DNA of 64,000 bases, from NCBI RefSeq assembly GCF_900111985.1, contig NZ_FOKI01000009.1, positions 62,001 to 126,000 of the forward strand. Reading direction: 5' to 3'. Shown here piece after piece: positions 16,777-26,723 of the stretch. Below the pieces are notes generated by a model, which did not search any database, had not been told where the DNA came from, and saw only the letters and a list, made by a program, of their open reading frames with translations. Every line of letters begins with the position of its first letter. The stretch's first letter is position 1. A program made the translations under genes and the position numbers. This DNA is from Clostridium frigidicarnis (lineage in GTDB: Bacteria > Bacillota > Clostridia > Clostridiales > Clostridiaceae).

Positions 16777-18519
16777 TTATGCTTTTAACCTAAATTGATT
16801 GTTATAAAGCTCAGAATAAATCCCATTTATAGCTAAAAGCTCCTTATGAGTTCCCTCTTCTCTTACCTCTCCATCCTTAAGAACTATTATCTTATCAGCA
16901 TTTAAAATAGTCTTTAACCTATGAGCTATTACAAAGCTTGTTCTTCCCTCCATAATCTTATTCATAGCTTCTTGAATTTTAGCTTCTGTTCTTGTATCTA
17001 TGTTACTTGTAGCCTCATCTAAAATTAATATATCTGGGTCCATTATTACAGTTCTAGCTATGGCAATAAGTTGCTTTTGTCCAATACTTAAATGTCCTGT
17101 ATCCGTGTTTATTATAGTGTTATACTTATCTGGAAGTTTTTCAATAGCATCATGCACATTAGCTACTTTACAAGCATTTATAATTTCATCCATAGTAGCA
17201 TCTGACTTTCCATAACTTACATTTTCAGCTACTGTGCCTGTAAAAAATAATGTATCTTGAAGAACTATTCCTATACATTTTCTTAAGGATTCCATTGTTA
17301 TATCTTGTATTTCTATATCATCTAAGTTTATAGATCCACTATTAATATCATAAAACCTTGTAAGAAGATTCATTATTGTTGATTTACCTGATCCTGTTGG
17401 CCCTATTAATGCAACCATATTTCCTGTTTTTGCATGAATATTTATGTCTTTAAGTACCATTCTTCCCTTGTCATATCCAAAGAAAACCCTAGAGAATTTA
17501 ACATCTCCATCTAAAGTTTTTATATCCTTAGCACCCTGTTTATTTACAATTTCAGCCTCTTCGTCCATAATCTCAAATACCCTATCTGCTCCTGAAACTG
17601 CAAGCTGAAGTTGATTGTATAGGTTTGCAATTTGATTAAGAGGTTGGAAGAACTGTCTTGCAAAATTTATAAAGCTTACAATTATACCTACAGATGCCTT
17701 TCCATTAAGAGTAAGATAGGCACCAACTCCAACAATTAGTGCAAGATTAATATTGCTTATTCCATTCATTATAGGCCCCATAATTCCAGAATAAATTTGA
17801 GCTTTTACTGAGACCTCTTTTAAAGAATTATTTGCCTTTTTGAATTCTTCTAATGTTTCATCTTCAACCCCATAAGCTTTTATAACCTTTTGACCTGAGA
17901 TATTTTCATCTATATATCCATTTAAAGCCCCTAATCTTTCTTGTTGAAGTGCAAAATTCTTTTTTGTTGTTCTTGCTATATATAAGGTTATTATAATAAT
18001 TAAAGGTGTAGAAACTATAGTAACCAATGCTAATTTAAAATTCAATATTATCATAAAAATAAGAACACCTATAAGGGACAAAATATTAGCTATAAATTCT
18101 AATATACTTTGGTTAAGTGTTGTATTTATATTATCAATATCATTAGTAAATCTACTCATAAGCTCTCCATGAGAATGAGTGTCAAAGAATCTTAAAGATA
18201 AAGATTGCATCTTAGAGAACAAATCTATTCTTAAATTTTTTATAGAATAGCTACCAATTCTTATCATTAAAAAGTTTTGAAACCAATTAAAAAATGAAGT
18301 TAAAAAGAAAATAGTTCCAAGAATAATTAATATCTTTTTTAGACCAATCAAGTCATTATTTGTTATATACTTATCTATTGTATATCCCATTAAGAAAGGT
18401 CCTACAAGTTTTGATACAACATATAAAAACACCAAAATACAAATAAAAAATAATGTTCCCTTAAATCTTTCTATATACTCCAATAATTTTCTTAAGGATG
18501 ATTTCTTCTTTTGTTGCAT
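16777..18519 (-). CDS. ABC exporter half-transporter, subunit 2 (multidrug/lipid type)
   Basis: 580 residues: a six-segment exporter membrane domain (about residues 1-320) fused to an ATPase with Walker A GPTGSGKST, the signature LSIGQKQL and Walker B ILILDEATSNID, followed by the H-loop region FVIAHRL. The signature LSIGQ and a catalytic Glu after Walker B suggest this partner keeps hydrolytic activity. It starts 3 bp after its partner, with its ribosome site inside the partner's last codons. Together they form a heterodimeric exporter of the BmrCD/LmrCD kind. The substrate is unknown. Confidence 0.88.
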   Translation of the reverse strand: MQQKKKSSLRKLLEYIERFKGTLFFICILVFLYVVSKLVGPFLMGYTIDKYITNNDLIGLKKILIILGTIFFLTSFFNWFQNFLMIRIGSYSIKNLRIDLFSKMQSLSLRFFDTHSHGELMSRFTNDIDNINTTLNQSILEFIANILSLIGVLIFMIILNFKLALVTIVSTPLIIIITLYIARTTKKNFALQQERLGALNGYIDENISGQKVIKAYGVEDETLEEFKKANNSLKEVSVKAQIYSGIMGPIMNGISNINLALIVGVGAYLTLNGKASVGIIVSFINFARQFFQPLNQIANLYNQLQLAVSGADRVFEIMDEEAEIVNKQGAKDIKTLDGDVKFSRVFFGYDKGRMVLKDINIHAKTGNMVALIGPTGSGKSTIMNLLTRFYDINSGSINLDDIEIQDITMESLRKCIGIVLQDTLFFTGTVAENVSYGKSDATMDEIINACKVANVHDAIEKLPDKYNTIINTDTGHLSIGQKQLIAIARTVIMDPDILILDEATSNIDTRTEAKIQEAMNKIMEGRTSFVIAHRLKTILNADKIIVLKDGEVREEGTHKELLAINGIYSELYNNQFRLKA

Positions 18520-18522
18520 AGT

Positions 18523-20256
18523 TTAACCCTCCTTTCCTATTTGGGATTTATAAATTTCGTTATATATTTTATTATTCTTAAGCAATTCATCGTGATTACC
18601 TAGTCCAGTTAAAACCCCATTATCTAAAACAAGTATCTTATCTGCATCTATAACTGAGGAAATTTTTTGGGCAACTATAAAACATGTTGTATCATCAAAT
18701 TCTTTATTTAATGCTTGTTTAACCAGTTCCTCTGATTTTGCATCTAACGCACTAGTACTATCATCTAATATTAAAACTGATGGAGTTTTCACAAGTCCTC
18801 TAGCAATGGATACTCTTTGTTTTTGTCCTCCAGATAGATTGCTTCCCTTTTGATATACAACAGAATCATATCTTTCTTCAAACCTTTCTATAAATTCGTG
18901 GGCTTGAGATGCTTTTGCTGCATTTCTTATATCTTCTAGTGAAGCATCCTCCTTTCCCTGCTCTATATTAGTTCTTATTGTTCCCGAAAACAATAAAGCT
19001 CTTTGAAGAACTATAGACATGTTATTTCGTAAGGTTTTCTCTTTATATTTTTTAACATTTATATTGTCTATTAAAACCTCACCCTTTGTTGCATCATAAA
19101 ACCTTGGTATAAGTTCAACTAAAGTGGTCTTTCCTGCTCCCGTTGCTCCAACTATCCCAACAGTATCTCCATTTTTTGCTGTAAAGCTAATGTCTTTTAA
19201 AACCCACTCTTTATCACTATCTTCATATTTAAAAAACACATGTTTAAATTCTATGTTTCCACTTAAATTTTCTTTGTGAACTGGATTTTTATCTTCTTTA
19301 ATATCTGGTTCTTCATTTAAAAGTTCTCTAACTCTTTTTCCTGATACTAATGCTCTTGATACTGTCATTAAAAGCATACCTGCAATTATAAGTGAAAACA
19401 TTAATTGTAAAAGATAATTTATAAATGCAACTATAGCTCCTACTGCTATTCCACCGTTATAAGCTAAATTACCCCCAAACCATAGTATAAAAATAATTCC
19501 CATATTAATACTTAACATAAGCATAGGTATTATTAATGCAACAATTCTTGATGACTTTATATTCTTCTTCATCAAATCCATACTTTTTTCATTGAATTTA
19601 TCTTCCTCTTTACCTTCTGCTACAAAGGCTTTTACTGTTCTTATGGCTGAGAAATTTTCTTTTATAATAACATTTAATTTATCCAATGACACTTGTGTAT
19701 CTAAGAATACTGGATATGATTTTTTTATAATTAAATATAATAGAATTATTATAAAAGCTGTAAGAATAAATATAATAGGTGATAATTCTTTAGATGTTAT
19801 AATTGCCATTACAAGACTACCAATAAACATAAGTGGAGATCTTATTAAAATTCGAAGACTCATAAGAACAAAATTTTGAAGCTGATTTATATCATTTGTA
19901 AGTCTTACTACTATGTTGCTTGGATTAAGTTTATCTAAGTTTTTAAATGATAAATGTTGAACCTTATTAAATCCATCTTCTCTTAAAATTGTGCCAAAAT
20001 TTTGAGAAACTATAGTTGCTAAAATTGTATTTATTATTCCACAGCATAACCCAAAAACTGCAACAATGGCCATTATTGTTCCAAATTTTAGCACTAACCC
20101 CTTATTGCCATATGCTATCCCTTCATCTATAATTTTTTGAGTTAAATAAGGCTGAAGTAAATCACCAACTACTTCTAAAATCATAAATATGGGAGCAATT
20201 ATTAATATCTTTTTTGAAGATTTTAAATAATTCCATATAAAATTTATAAAAGACAT
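18523..20256 (-). CDS. ABC exporter half-transporter, subunit 1 (degenerate ATPase site)
   Basis: About 577 residues from the ATG behind AGAGGAGG; an ORF extension of 17 codons upstream lacks a ribosome site. Membrane domain, then Walker A GATGAGKTT, signature LSGGQKQR and Walker B VLILDDSTSALD. The residue after Walker B is Asp instead of the catalytic Glu (DDS rather than DEA), and the switch position reads FIVAQKI instead of an H-loop histidine. Such a non-canonical site is typical of one subunit of heterodimeric exporters. It is the first gene of the two-gene operon. Confidence 0.88.
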   Translation of the reverse strand: MSFINFIWNYLKSSKKILIIAPIFMILEVVGDLLQPYLTQKIIDEGIAYGNKGLVLKFGTIMAIVAVFGLCCGIINTILATIVSQNFGTILREDGFNKVQHLSFKNLDKLNPSNIVVRLTNDINQLQNFVLMSLRILIRSPLMFIGSLVMAIITSKELSPIIFILTAFIIILLYLIIKKSYPVFLDTQVSLDKLNVIIKENFSAIRTVKAFVAEGKEEDKFNEKSMDLMKKNIKSSRIVALIIPMLMLSINMGIIFILWFGGNLAYNGGIAVGAIVAFINYLLQLMFSLIIAGMLLMTVSRALVSGKRVRELLNEEPDIKEDKNPVHKENLSGNIEFKHVFFKYEDSDKEWVLKDISFTAKNGDTVGIVGATGAGKTTLVELIPRFYDATKGEVLIDNINVKKYKEKTLRNNMSIVLQRALLFSGTIRTNIEQGKEDASLEDIRNAAKASQAHEFIERFEERYDSVVYQKGSNLSGGQKQRVSIARGLVKTPSVLILDDSTSALDAKSEELVKQALNKEFDDTTCFIVAQKISSVIDADKILVLDNGVLTGLGNHDELLKNNKIYNEIYKSQIGKEG

Positions 20257-20333
20257 AAAAATCCTCCTCTTTTGTTTTGTGAATTTGTATATCATTTTCT
20301 TGTACATAAAACATATACTAAATTAAGATTAAT

Positions 20334-20357
20334 CATAATATACCTAGGTATATTATG
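20334..20357. promoter_or_regulatory. Perfect 24-bp palindrome upstream of the exporter operon
   Basis: CATAATATACCT directly followed by its reverse complement AGGTATATTATG, with no loop, about 80 bp before the exporter start. Dyads of this kind are typical operators for dimeric TetR or MarR repressors of drug exporters, but no such regulator gene is next to it. The rest of 20257-20626 is AT-rich. Confidence 0.6.
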
Positions 20358-20626
20358 TGATAAATTTAAAATATTATTACTGAATCTACAAAAATGACAA
20401 GTTTTAAATAAGTTGAATGATAGCCTTATGCTAGTTTAATTTTTAACTTATAGTAGGTTGTTTATTTACTTATCTTATTTACATAGTTTACTTAAAAGTG
20501 GTTTAAGTATTAAGCGTTGCGACATAAAAAAGTTCACTTTCAAAAATAGTAAAATTATCAATTTAATATGTTACAATTAAAGTAATAATCTTAAATATTA
20601 AGTTGATTAGGAAGGAGAGTTTCTTT

Positions 20627-21175
20627 ATGAAAAATCTTAAAAAGATATCTTTCTTATCTATAATTTGTTTCTTATTTGTTTTTGCAGCCTGTAGTGGCAG
20701 AAAACTATTAAAAATTCCTGATAAAATTATTGTTTACAAATCAGGTGAAGCAAAAATCCTTAGCCCCAGCGATAAAATTTTCAAAGAAATAGTTAACTTA
20801 ACAAACAAAAGAATAGATGAAAATAAAGTTTCAACAGTTAAAGATGGAGGAAGTATAAACAATAAGTATATTAATGATTTAAAAAGATCTACTTTAGCTG
20901 TTGAATTTATATACACCTCCAGTCAAAAAATGGAAGCTAAAGAGGATGGCTTTACCCCTATGAATTATTCTAGGCTATTTTTTCAACTTAAAGATTTAAA
21001 GCCTGATAGTAGTGACGGATATAATAGCTATAATAAAACATTTCAATATGGAACTGAAGAAAATTACACTGGCTCTTCAAGAGGACCAATAACAGAATCT
21101 AAAGAATTAATAGAATTAGTTGAAACTTTAGAAATGGATACAACGGTAGATGATTTATTAAATTACCTTCATTAA
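20627..21175 (+). CDS. Lipoprotein of unknown function
   Basis: About 182 residues from the ATG behind GGAAGGAG; an earlier in-frame ATG lacks a ribosome site. Signal peptide MKNLKKISFLSIICFLFVFAAC with lipobox FAAC, then a soluble domain of about 160 residues with the strands IIVYKSG, TLAVEFIYTSS and LFFQLKDLKP. There are no catalytic motifs I can name. It may be paralogous in style to the lipoprotein at 33749 but shares no clear sequence. Single gene, ended by the hairpin at 21192. Confidence 0.75.
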   Translation: MKNLKKISFLSIICFLFVFAACSGRKLLKIPDKIIVYKSGEAKILSPSDKIFKEIVNLTNKRIDENKVSTVKDGGSINNKYINDLKRSTLAVEFIYTSSQKMEAKEDGFTPMNYSRLFFQLKDLKPDSSDGYNSYNKTFQYGTEENYTGSSRGPITESKELIELVETLEMDTTVDDLLNYLH

Positions 21176-21191
21176 GGAAAGTCACATAAAC

Positions 21192-21257
21192 ATGAAACTA
21201 GAATGATAAGCACCATAAACAAGCAGATTTCACTATCGCTTATCATTCTAGTTTCAT
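21192..21257. repeat. Palindromic repeat family A, compact copy (also terminator-like)
   Basis: A perfect 20-bp inverted repeat (ATGAAACTAGAATGATAAGC at 21192-21211 and its complement at 21238-21257) with the loop ACCATAAACAAGCAGATTTCACTATC split between them. The left arm and loop recur at about 46012-46060 and 60254-60295, and the right arm at 60430-60449. It is followed by GATAATTTTATTATTATGAGAA, also shared with the 60450 copy. Confidence 0.85.
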
Positions 21258-21364
21258 TAAGATAATTTTATTATTATGAGAAGGTAATAGAACTTCATAA
21301 AAGTGGGTGGGTATAATCAACACAAACTAGCTGGCTACACATATCATTGTTAATTCTCAATTAC

Positions 21365-22747
21365 TTAACCTTCACCGTTATACTTATTTATTAAATCTTC
21401 TAATTCTACTTTCATACTACACTTACCTCTTTCCTGTTGTATAAGACTAAGCAGGATATCAATATTAAAGAAATAAATATCCTTACTTCTTTTAAATCTA
21501 GTTACTGGAGAAAATGTTGAAATATCCTGAAGTGTTCCGTTATTTCTTAATACCCATATGTTTTCTTTTTGGGTATTATAAATTACAGTTCTAACATTCT
21601 CTTCTATCCAAAAGTACTGATTTTTTAAGTCATCTATCTTTAAATTATACTTTTTCAAAATAATTTTAAAATCCTCTTTAAAATTATCTACATATGTTTG
21701 GGAATTGTCCATTATTTGAAGTCTTTTAAATTTCTCTCTATTTAAAATTACATTACATAAAGTCTTCAATATAAAATCTTCTCCATTTCTAAGAACCTTA
21801 AAAACATAAAATAATGTGCTATCATCCAAATCTATATATTCATCAAGTGAGAGTTTATCTTTATTGAATATGCTTAAAATTTCTCTTGGAAGAGGATAAT
21901 TAAAAACGCCTTTATCCATAAGCTCTTCTATTCTCCTAAAAATTTTCTCTATTACATTTTCCATTTCACATTTATTATCATGGTAATAAACACTTTGATA
22001 CATTTGGTATCTAGCTATTAAATATTCTTCAATGTCTGGAACGTTTTTTTCTGCTATACAAATATATATATCATCCTTATACTCAGTTAGTGACATTGAG
22101 GTTATTATTCTAGATAAATCTATATTTCCAAATTTAACTCCTGTACTAAATGAATCCCTTACTAAATAATCCAATCTATCTGCATCTAACTGACTACTTA
22201 TCAAAGATGATATTATAAAGAATAAGTTTATATCCTTTTTATTACTTTTCCAAATATTTTTACTTCTAACTAAATATCTCTTAGATATTAGCTCAACTAA
22301 ATCCATTGGAAAATTCTCATCAAAATTTTCCTTTAAAACTCTATTAATATTTCCTTCAGTATTTAAAATTATTTCCTTAGTCCATTGTTCATGAGATCTA
22401 TTTAATATTCTCTCAAAACTATGAGAAAATGGGCCATGTCCTATATCATGTAGCAATGCCACTGCTAAAGCCAAATCTTCCTCTCTTTCATTTATAGATA
22501 TATTAATAAAATTAAACTCTTCCTTAAAATGCTCTATTATTTTTTTCATAATATGAAATGTTCCAATGGAGTGTGAAAATCTTGTATGCTCTGCTGATGG
22601 AAATATAAGATTTGCAACTGAAAGTTGGTTTATTCTCCTAAGCCTTTGAAACTCTTTAGTTTCTATTAAATCAAAAAACTTCTTTTCAATAAATATATCT
22701 CCATGGACTGCATCTTTTATTATTTTTCCTTTACCTTTTCTAATCAT
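21365..22747 (-). CDS. HD-domain phosphohydrolase (dGTPase-like, YwfO type)
   Basis: 460 residues. The HD metal-binding core is spread over EHTRFSHSIGT (about residues 53-63), LLHDIGHGPFSHSFE (about 93-107) and SQLDADRLDYLVRDS (about 185-199), giving the H...HD...D pattern of dNTPase-like hydrolases. The C-terminal 250 residues are alpha-helical. Proteins of this type hydrolyse dNTPs or nucleotide-like substrates; the exact substrate is open. Start ATG follows GGGGAGAGGGG. It stands alone. Confidence 0.82.
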   Translation of the reverse strand: MIRKGKGKIIKDAVHGDIFIEKKFFDLIETKEFQRLRRINQLSVANLIFPSAEHTRFSHSIGTFHIMKKIIEHFKEEFNFINISINEREEDLALAVALLHDIGHGPFSHSFERILNRSHEQWTKEIILNTEGNINRVLKENFDENFPMDLVELISKRYLVRSKNIWKSNKKDINLFFIISSLISSQLDADRLDYLVRDSFSTGVKFGNIDLSRIITSMSLTEYKDDIYICIAEKNVPDIEEYLIARYQMYQSVYYHDNKCEMENVIEKIFRRIEELMDKGVFNYPLPREILSIFNKDKLSLDEYIDLDDSTLFYVFKVLRNGEDFILKTLCNVILNREKFKRLQIMDNSQTYVDNFKEDFKIILKKYNLKIDDLKNQYFWIEENVRTVIYNTQKENIWVLRNNGTLQDISTFSPVTRFKRSKDIYFFNIDILLSLIQQERGKCSMKVELEDLINKYNGEG

Positions 22748-23373
22748 ATGTTTTCCCCTCTCCCCAAATTATTAGTTTCTGAACACTATATATTAAGTTA
22801 GTATATTCTTCTAAAATTACCAATACTTATCTTCTTAAATATGCCATACTCACCACTCAATAACTACTTACCCTGAAATTGTTTAACCCTATAACTTTTT
22901 ACCTGTCACATTAAATTTACCATTTTAAAATAAGATGTTATACCATAATTCCATTGCCTTATAGCCTTAAGATATAATGAATTACTTTGTGAAAATCATT
23001 ATTATTTAACATACATTCTAGCATATTAATATATATAATCCAAATATATAACTCTAAATTAGTAAAAACATAGCTTATTCAAAGATTTCTATAACTAACA
23101 TATCCTATATAAATTAAAAAAACTTTTATATTTTTCATTGTATTAAGATCATTGTAATATTCTCATGTCTTAATCAATAATCTATCACTTCATAATATAA
23201 ATCCATAGCTGAAATTCCATTGGTATATATTATTATTTTTCATATATTTCACCATATTAATATATATATCCCCATATGTATGTGTAAAACTTTCACTTAT
23301 TATGTTAAATTTCCTGCTCACTTTATAATATTTAAATGTTATAATATACATTATTAACATTAAGGAGGTTTAT
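22748..23373. other. 626-bp AT-rich intergenic region
   Basis: No supported gene. The motif CATATTAATATATAT appears twice (near 23021 and 23254), and TTATAATATAC at about 23338-23348 is a possible -10 region for the esterase gene at 23374. Nothing else is evident. Confidence 0.5.
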
Positions 23374-24360
23374 ATGAAAAAATTTTTTAAAGGTATTTTA
23401 GTGTTTCTTCTTATTATTGTATTAGTTCTTGGAGGCTTTTTGTTTGTGTTTAGACATAGAGTAAGCCTTTATGTTAATATAGGAAAACAATATTTAAAAA
23501 TAAAGGACAATCCCCCTTCTTCTACTGATGTATCTTCTCTTTTAACTCCAATGGAGTCAATGGACTTTAAAGATATTGTCTATAAGGATACTAATGGTGT
23601 TCCATTAACATTAGACATATATGGTCCTAGAAAAAAACTTTCTAACGGCTCTCCTGTAATTTTATATGTCCATGGAGGAAGTTGGGTTTATGGTGATAAA
23701 AGTATACCTCAAGCAATTTCTCCATTATTTGATTCTTTTCGTGATGAAGGGTTTACTATTATAAGCACATCTTATGAACTTATAAGAAAAACAGTTAACT
23801 TTGATAAGCAGGCAAGTGATGTTAAAGATACATTACGTTGGATATATAAGAATAAAGATGTTTATGGATTTAATACAGATGAGATAGGTGTTATAGGAAC
23901 ATCCTCTGGAGCACATTTATCCATGCTAGCTGCTTATAGTTCAGATGAAGACTTTAAAGGTGATACTGCCTTAAGTAATTATCCTTCAGATGTTAAATAT
24001 GTTATAGACTTCTTTGGTCCTACAGATTTAACTTCTTTAGATATGAGTACAGCTGGTTGGGATCTTGATAATGCCATAAAGACAACAAAGAATACACAGG
24101 AAATGATGAGAAAATATAGTCCTATAAATTATTTAAAAGAAGGATTACCTGAAACCTTAATTGTTCATAGTAAAAAAGATGAGGTTGTTCCTTTTTCTAA
24201 CTCTACTTTACTTTATGAGAAGTCTAAAGAATATAACAATAAAGTTGAGCTTTTAACATTAGAAAATAGTGGACATGATCTCTCAGATGTTAACAGAGAT
24301 GACGTTATTTCTCTTGCAACAAAAGTCCTTCAATTTATCGTAAAGAACTCACCACTTTAA
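23374..24360 (+). CDS. Membrane-anchored alpha/beta hydrolase (esterase/lipase)
   Basis: 328 residues behind AAGGAGG. Residues 5-25 form a hydrophobic N-terminal anchor or signal (FKGILVFLLIIVLVLGGFLF). The oxyanion-hole motif YVHGGSWVYGD lies near residue 100, the nucleophile elbow GTSSGAH near 178, and the acid/base residues come from SKKDEVVP and NSGHDLSD toward the end. It is like the hormone-sensitive-lipase/BD-FAE carboxylesterases. It acts at or outside the membrane. Substrate unknown. Confidence 0.85.
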   Translation: MKKFFKGILVFLLIIVLVLGGFLFVFRHRVSLYVNIGKQYLKIKDNPPSSTDVSSLLTPMESMDFKDIVYKDTNGVPLTLDIYGPRKKLSNGSPVILYVHGGSWVYGDKSIPQAISPLFDSFRDEGFTIISTSYELIRKTVNFDKQASDVKDTLRWIYKNKDVYGFNTDEIGVIGTSSGAHLSMLAAYSSDEDFKGDTALSNYPSDVKYVIDFFGPTDLTSLDMSTAGWDLDNAIKTTKNTQEMMRKYSPINYLKEGLPETLIVHSKKDEVVPFSNSTLLYEKSKEYNNKVELLTLENSGHDLSDVNRDDVISLATKVLQFIVKNSPL

Positions 24361-24605
24361 ATTTAATTTTTAAATTTGTACTTTCAAACAAACTTATTTA
24401 TATACAAAAATACAAATTATGAAAGGTGGTAGAATGTATACTAGTTATATTTTCCTACCTTTTTCTCCCTACCAATATTACAAATGTAAAATAATCTTCA
24501 CTATTAGCATCAATACCTTCTTAATACAAGCTTTAAATATGTATACATTTTTTATTTAAAGTCTTATAATTAACTTAATAATAATTACTAAAGAAGGTGA
24601 AATTT

Positions 24606-25631
24606 ATGCTATTTTTAAACAAACTATTAGATGCAGTAAAAAACTTAGTACTATATAATAAATCAATTGAAAAACCTATATTTATAAAAGATTTTACAGA
24701 GGAAAATTCCCTTTTACACGACTTAATAGATCTTTCTCAAAAGGTTTCGTCTTATAAAAAGGAATTAATACTTAGAGATATCAAACTATTAAGATATGGG
24801 ATTTTTGGAGAAAAAAAGGTTTATTTTCAGCTCAAAAACTCATTTGTCCCAATGTTATGTTTACATGATATAAGAATTGAACATAAAGAATTCTGTGCTC
24901 AACTAGATTTTATTGTGATAACAAATAAATTTATATATATTTTAGAAAACAAAAATTTATATGGCGATATTGAAATAACAAGAGATGGTAATTTCATAAG
25001 AATTATAAAAGATGATACTGGACATATCCTAAGAAAAGAAGGTATGGATAGTCCAATTATTCAGAATCAACGTCACATAAATATACTTAAAGATTTCCTT
25101 AAAGGAAATAATATTAGTATAAATGTGCCTATAAAATCTTTTATTGTATTTACAAACCAAAAATCTCTAATACATAAGGACAAGGCCCCAATCAATATTA
25201 AACATTCCTTAATAAAGCATGACCAAATATCAAGTCTTATAGAACACGATTTGAAAAACAATAGGAATACTTCATTAATAAATAACAAAGAGATGTATGA
25301 TGTAGCTAACATTTTAAAAAGTAATCATATTGAGAAAAAGTATAATCTTCAAGGTAAATATAATCTAACCTCAAAGGATTATATTAATAGCACTAAAAAT
25401 TCTTCTAATGATTTAAAGATTTATAAGGAACTTAAAAAATATAGATATAATACTTCTAAACAGAGAAACATACCTCCATATTATGTTTTTAAAGATTCTG
25501 AGCTTGATTTATTAGTATCTTTAAAACCTAAAACCCAAAAGGATCTTATAACAATCTATGGTGCTTATGATAAAAGGATTTATCTATATGGAGAAGACTT
25601 ACTAGAGATAATAAATTCTCATTCAGCTTAA
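24606..25631 (+). CDS. NERD (nuclease-related) domain protein
   Basis: About 341 residues from ATG behind AAGAAGG. A Lys-rich N-terminus precedes a NERD domain at about residues 60-190: GIFGEKKVYFQLKNS, then LCLHDIRIE, AQLDFIVITNKFIYILENKN, and SFIVFTNQKS. The D...E-K pattern (LDFIVI, ENKN) matches the PD-(D/E)XK-like nuclease core seen in NERD proteins. The C-terminal third is basic. Its role is unknown. A second restriction-endonuclease-fold protein lies 1.1 kb downstream. Confidence 0.78.
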   Translation: MLFLNKLLDAVKNLVLYNKSIEKPIFIKDFTEENSLLHDLIDLSQKVSSYKKELILRDIKLLRYGIFGEKKVYFQLKNSFVPMLCLHDIRIEHKEFCAQLDFIVITNKFIYILENKNLYGDIEITRDGNFIRIIKDDTGHILRKEGMDSPIIQNQRHINILKDFLKGNNISINVPIKSFIVFTNQKSLIHKDKAPINIKHSLIKHDQISSLIEHDLKNNRNTSLINNKEMYDVANILKSNHIEKKYNLQGKYNLTSKDYINSTKNSSNDLKIYKELKKYRYNTSKQRNIPPYYVFKDSELDLLVSLKPKTQKDLITIYGAYDKRIYLYGEDLLEIINSHSA

Positions 25632-25709
25632 TCTAAAGTTCTTATAATTAACTTTCTAGAATGAGAAATAAAAAATATTTTCTGGGAAATTAAACCATTT
25701 ATTTGCAAT

Positions 25710-25754
25710 AAAAAAGATTCCCTCTAGCTTTAACAGTGAAAGGGAATCTTTTTT
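25710..25754. terminator. Bidirectional intrinsic terminator
   Basis: Arms AAAAAAGATTCCCT and AGGGAATCTTTTTT. It lies between the NERD gene (plus) and the small gene at 25762 (minus), serving both. Confidence 0.85.
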
Positions 25755-25761
25755 AAAGTGA

Positions 25762-25911
25762 TTAATGCCTTGATTCTATAGGCTCTCCATTAAAATTTGT
25801 GTATTCTGTAGGATTTTTAGGATTTCCTACATTATTTTGATTTTCATGAAGTCTTTGTCTTCTGTCTCCCTTTTGTGGCCCATTATTAGTTTTATTATCT
25901 TTCACCTTCAT
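25762..25911 (-). CDS. 49-residue conserved-looking clostridial small protein
   Basis: ATG preceded by AGAGGTGC. The sequence is very hydrophilic, opening MKVKDNKTNNGPQKGDRR and ending NPKNPTEYTNFNGEPIESRH. From memory this resembles short clostridial proteins named CPC_1213 family, possibly related to sporulation; I cannot verify that. Terminator directly downstream, ribosome site present. Confidence 0.65.
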   Translation of the reverse strand: MKVKDNKTNNGPQKGDRRQRLHENQNNVGNPKNPTEYTNFNGEPIESRH

Positions 25912-26297
25912 TATCAGCACCTCTTTTCTTTTTATTAGGTAATTCTAAGATTTAGATTATATAAACAGTGCAAATTAGAATTTATACACTAAGTTCATGT
26001 TTAATCTTTCACTTAGAAAACCTTCTAAAATCTTTTAGTTACTATTGTTTATTCCATGACTACAATTGCTAATACTTTAGAGCTTATCAATTGTGAGACA
26101 TGTGCCTTTTAATAGTTCCTTACACAAGTTCTTCTAAGCTTCAACTTGAATAATCTATTGCTTTTAAGCAAATTTCATATGAAGCTAAGAATCTTTTAAT
26201 AAACAATAGAAATATTTATAACTTATAGATCTTAGATAAAAATAGCTTATGCCTTTATTGAAGTTTTAATTCTTTAGTATATGTCCCTCATATTGGA

Positions 26298-26462
26298 TTA
26301 ATTAAATATTTTGGTAAATTTATCTCTAATAGTTTGGTTATTATTGATTATGGTTATATTTATCTCTATCCATCTATTACTTTGTTTTTTAGGGCGTACT
26401 AAAAAAGCTCCTAGTTTAGTAGTTAACTTTTTACCTTTACACTTACATTTTTTACTTTTCAC
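26298..26462 (-). CDS. 54-residue basic Cys/Lys-rich small protein, unknown
   Basis: GTG start with an excellent GGGGGAG site 5 nt upstream. The product opens VKSKKCKCKGKKLTTKLGAF, then VRPKKQSNRWIEINITI, and ends DKFTKIFN. The KCKCKGKK cluster could bind metal or nucleic acid. Directly upstream, at about 26463-26570, another short open frame reads NLYDESKCCKRGAFQCKVF, ending in a stop just before the ribosome site, but it lacks a clear start. It is the only supported content of the 25912-26723 gap; an overlapping plus-strand hydrophobic frame at 26311-26514 is its shadow. Confidence 0.45.
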   Translation of the reverse strand: MKSKKCKCKGKKLTTKLGAFLVRPKKQSNRWIEINITIINNNQTIRDKFTKIFN

Positions 26463-26723
26463 AAAATCTCCCCCAGTATATGTATATTATTCCCTTGTAA
26501 ATACTTTACATTGAAATGCACCCCTTTTGCAACACTTACTTTCATCATACAAATTATTAATCAAGTTTTCTAATGATGTTTTTCTTCATGTTATTCTGAA
26601 AAACTTGAAATCTAATTTTTATTAATAGATATACTTTTATGTAATTTCACATTTCATGAATTTATTTGTGTTTTTATGAATTTTATTTTTAAATTTGGTA
26701 ATACTTACAAATGAGGTGATTTT

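Noticed and set aside
26311-26514. 67-residue hydrophobic plus-strand frame
   Set aside because: Antisense to a small minus-strand gene that has a far better ribosome site; no start signal of its own.
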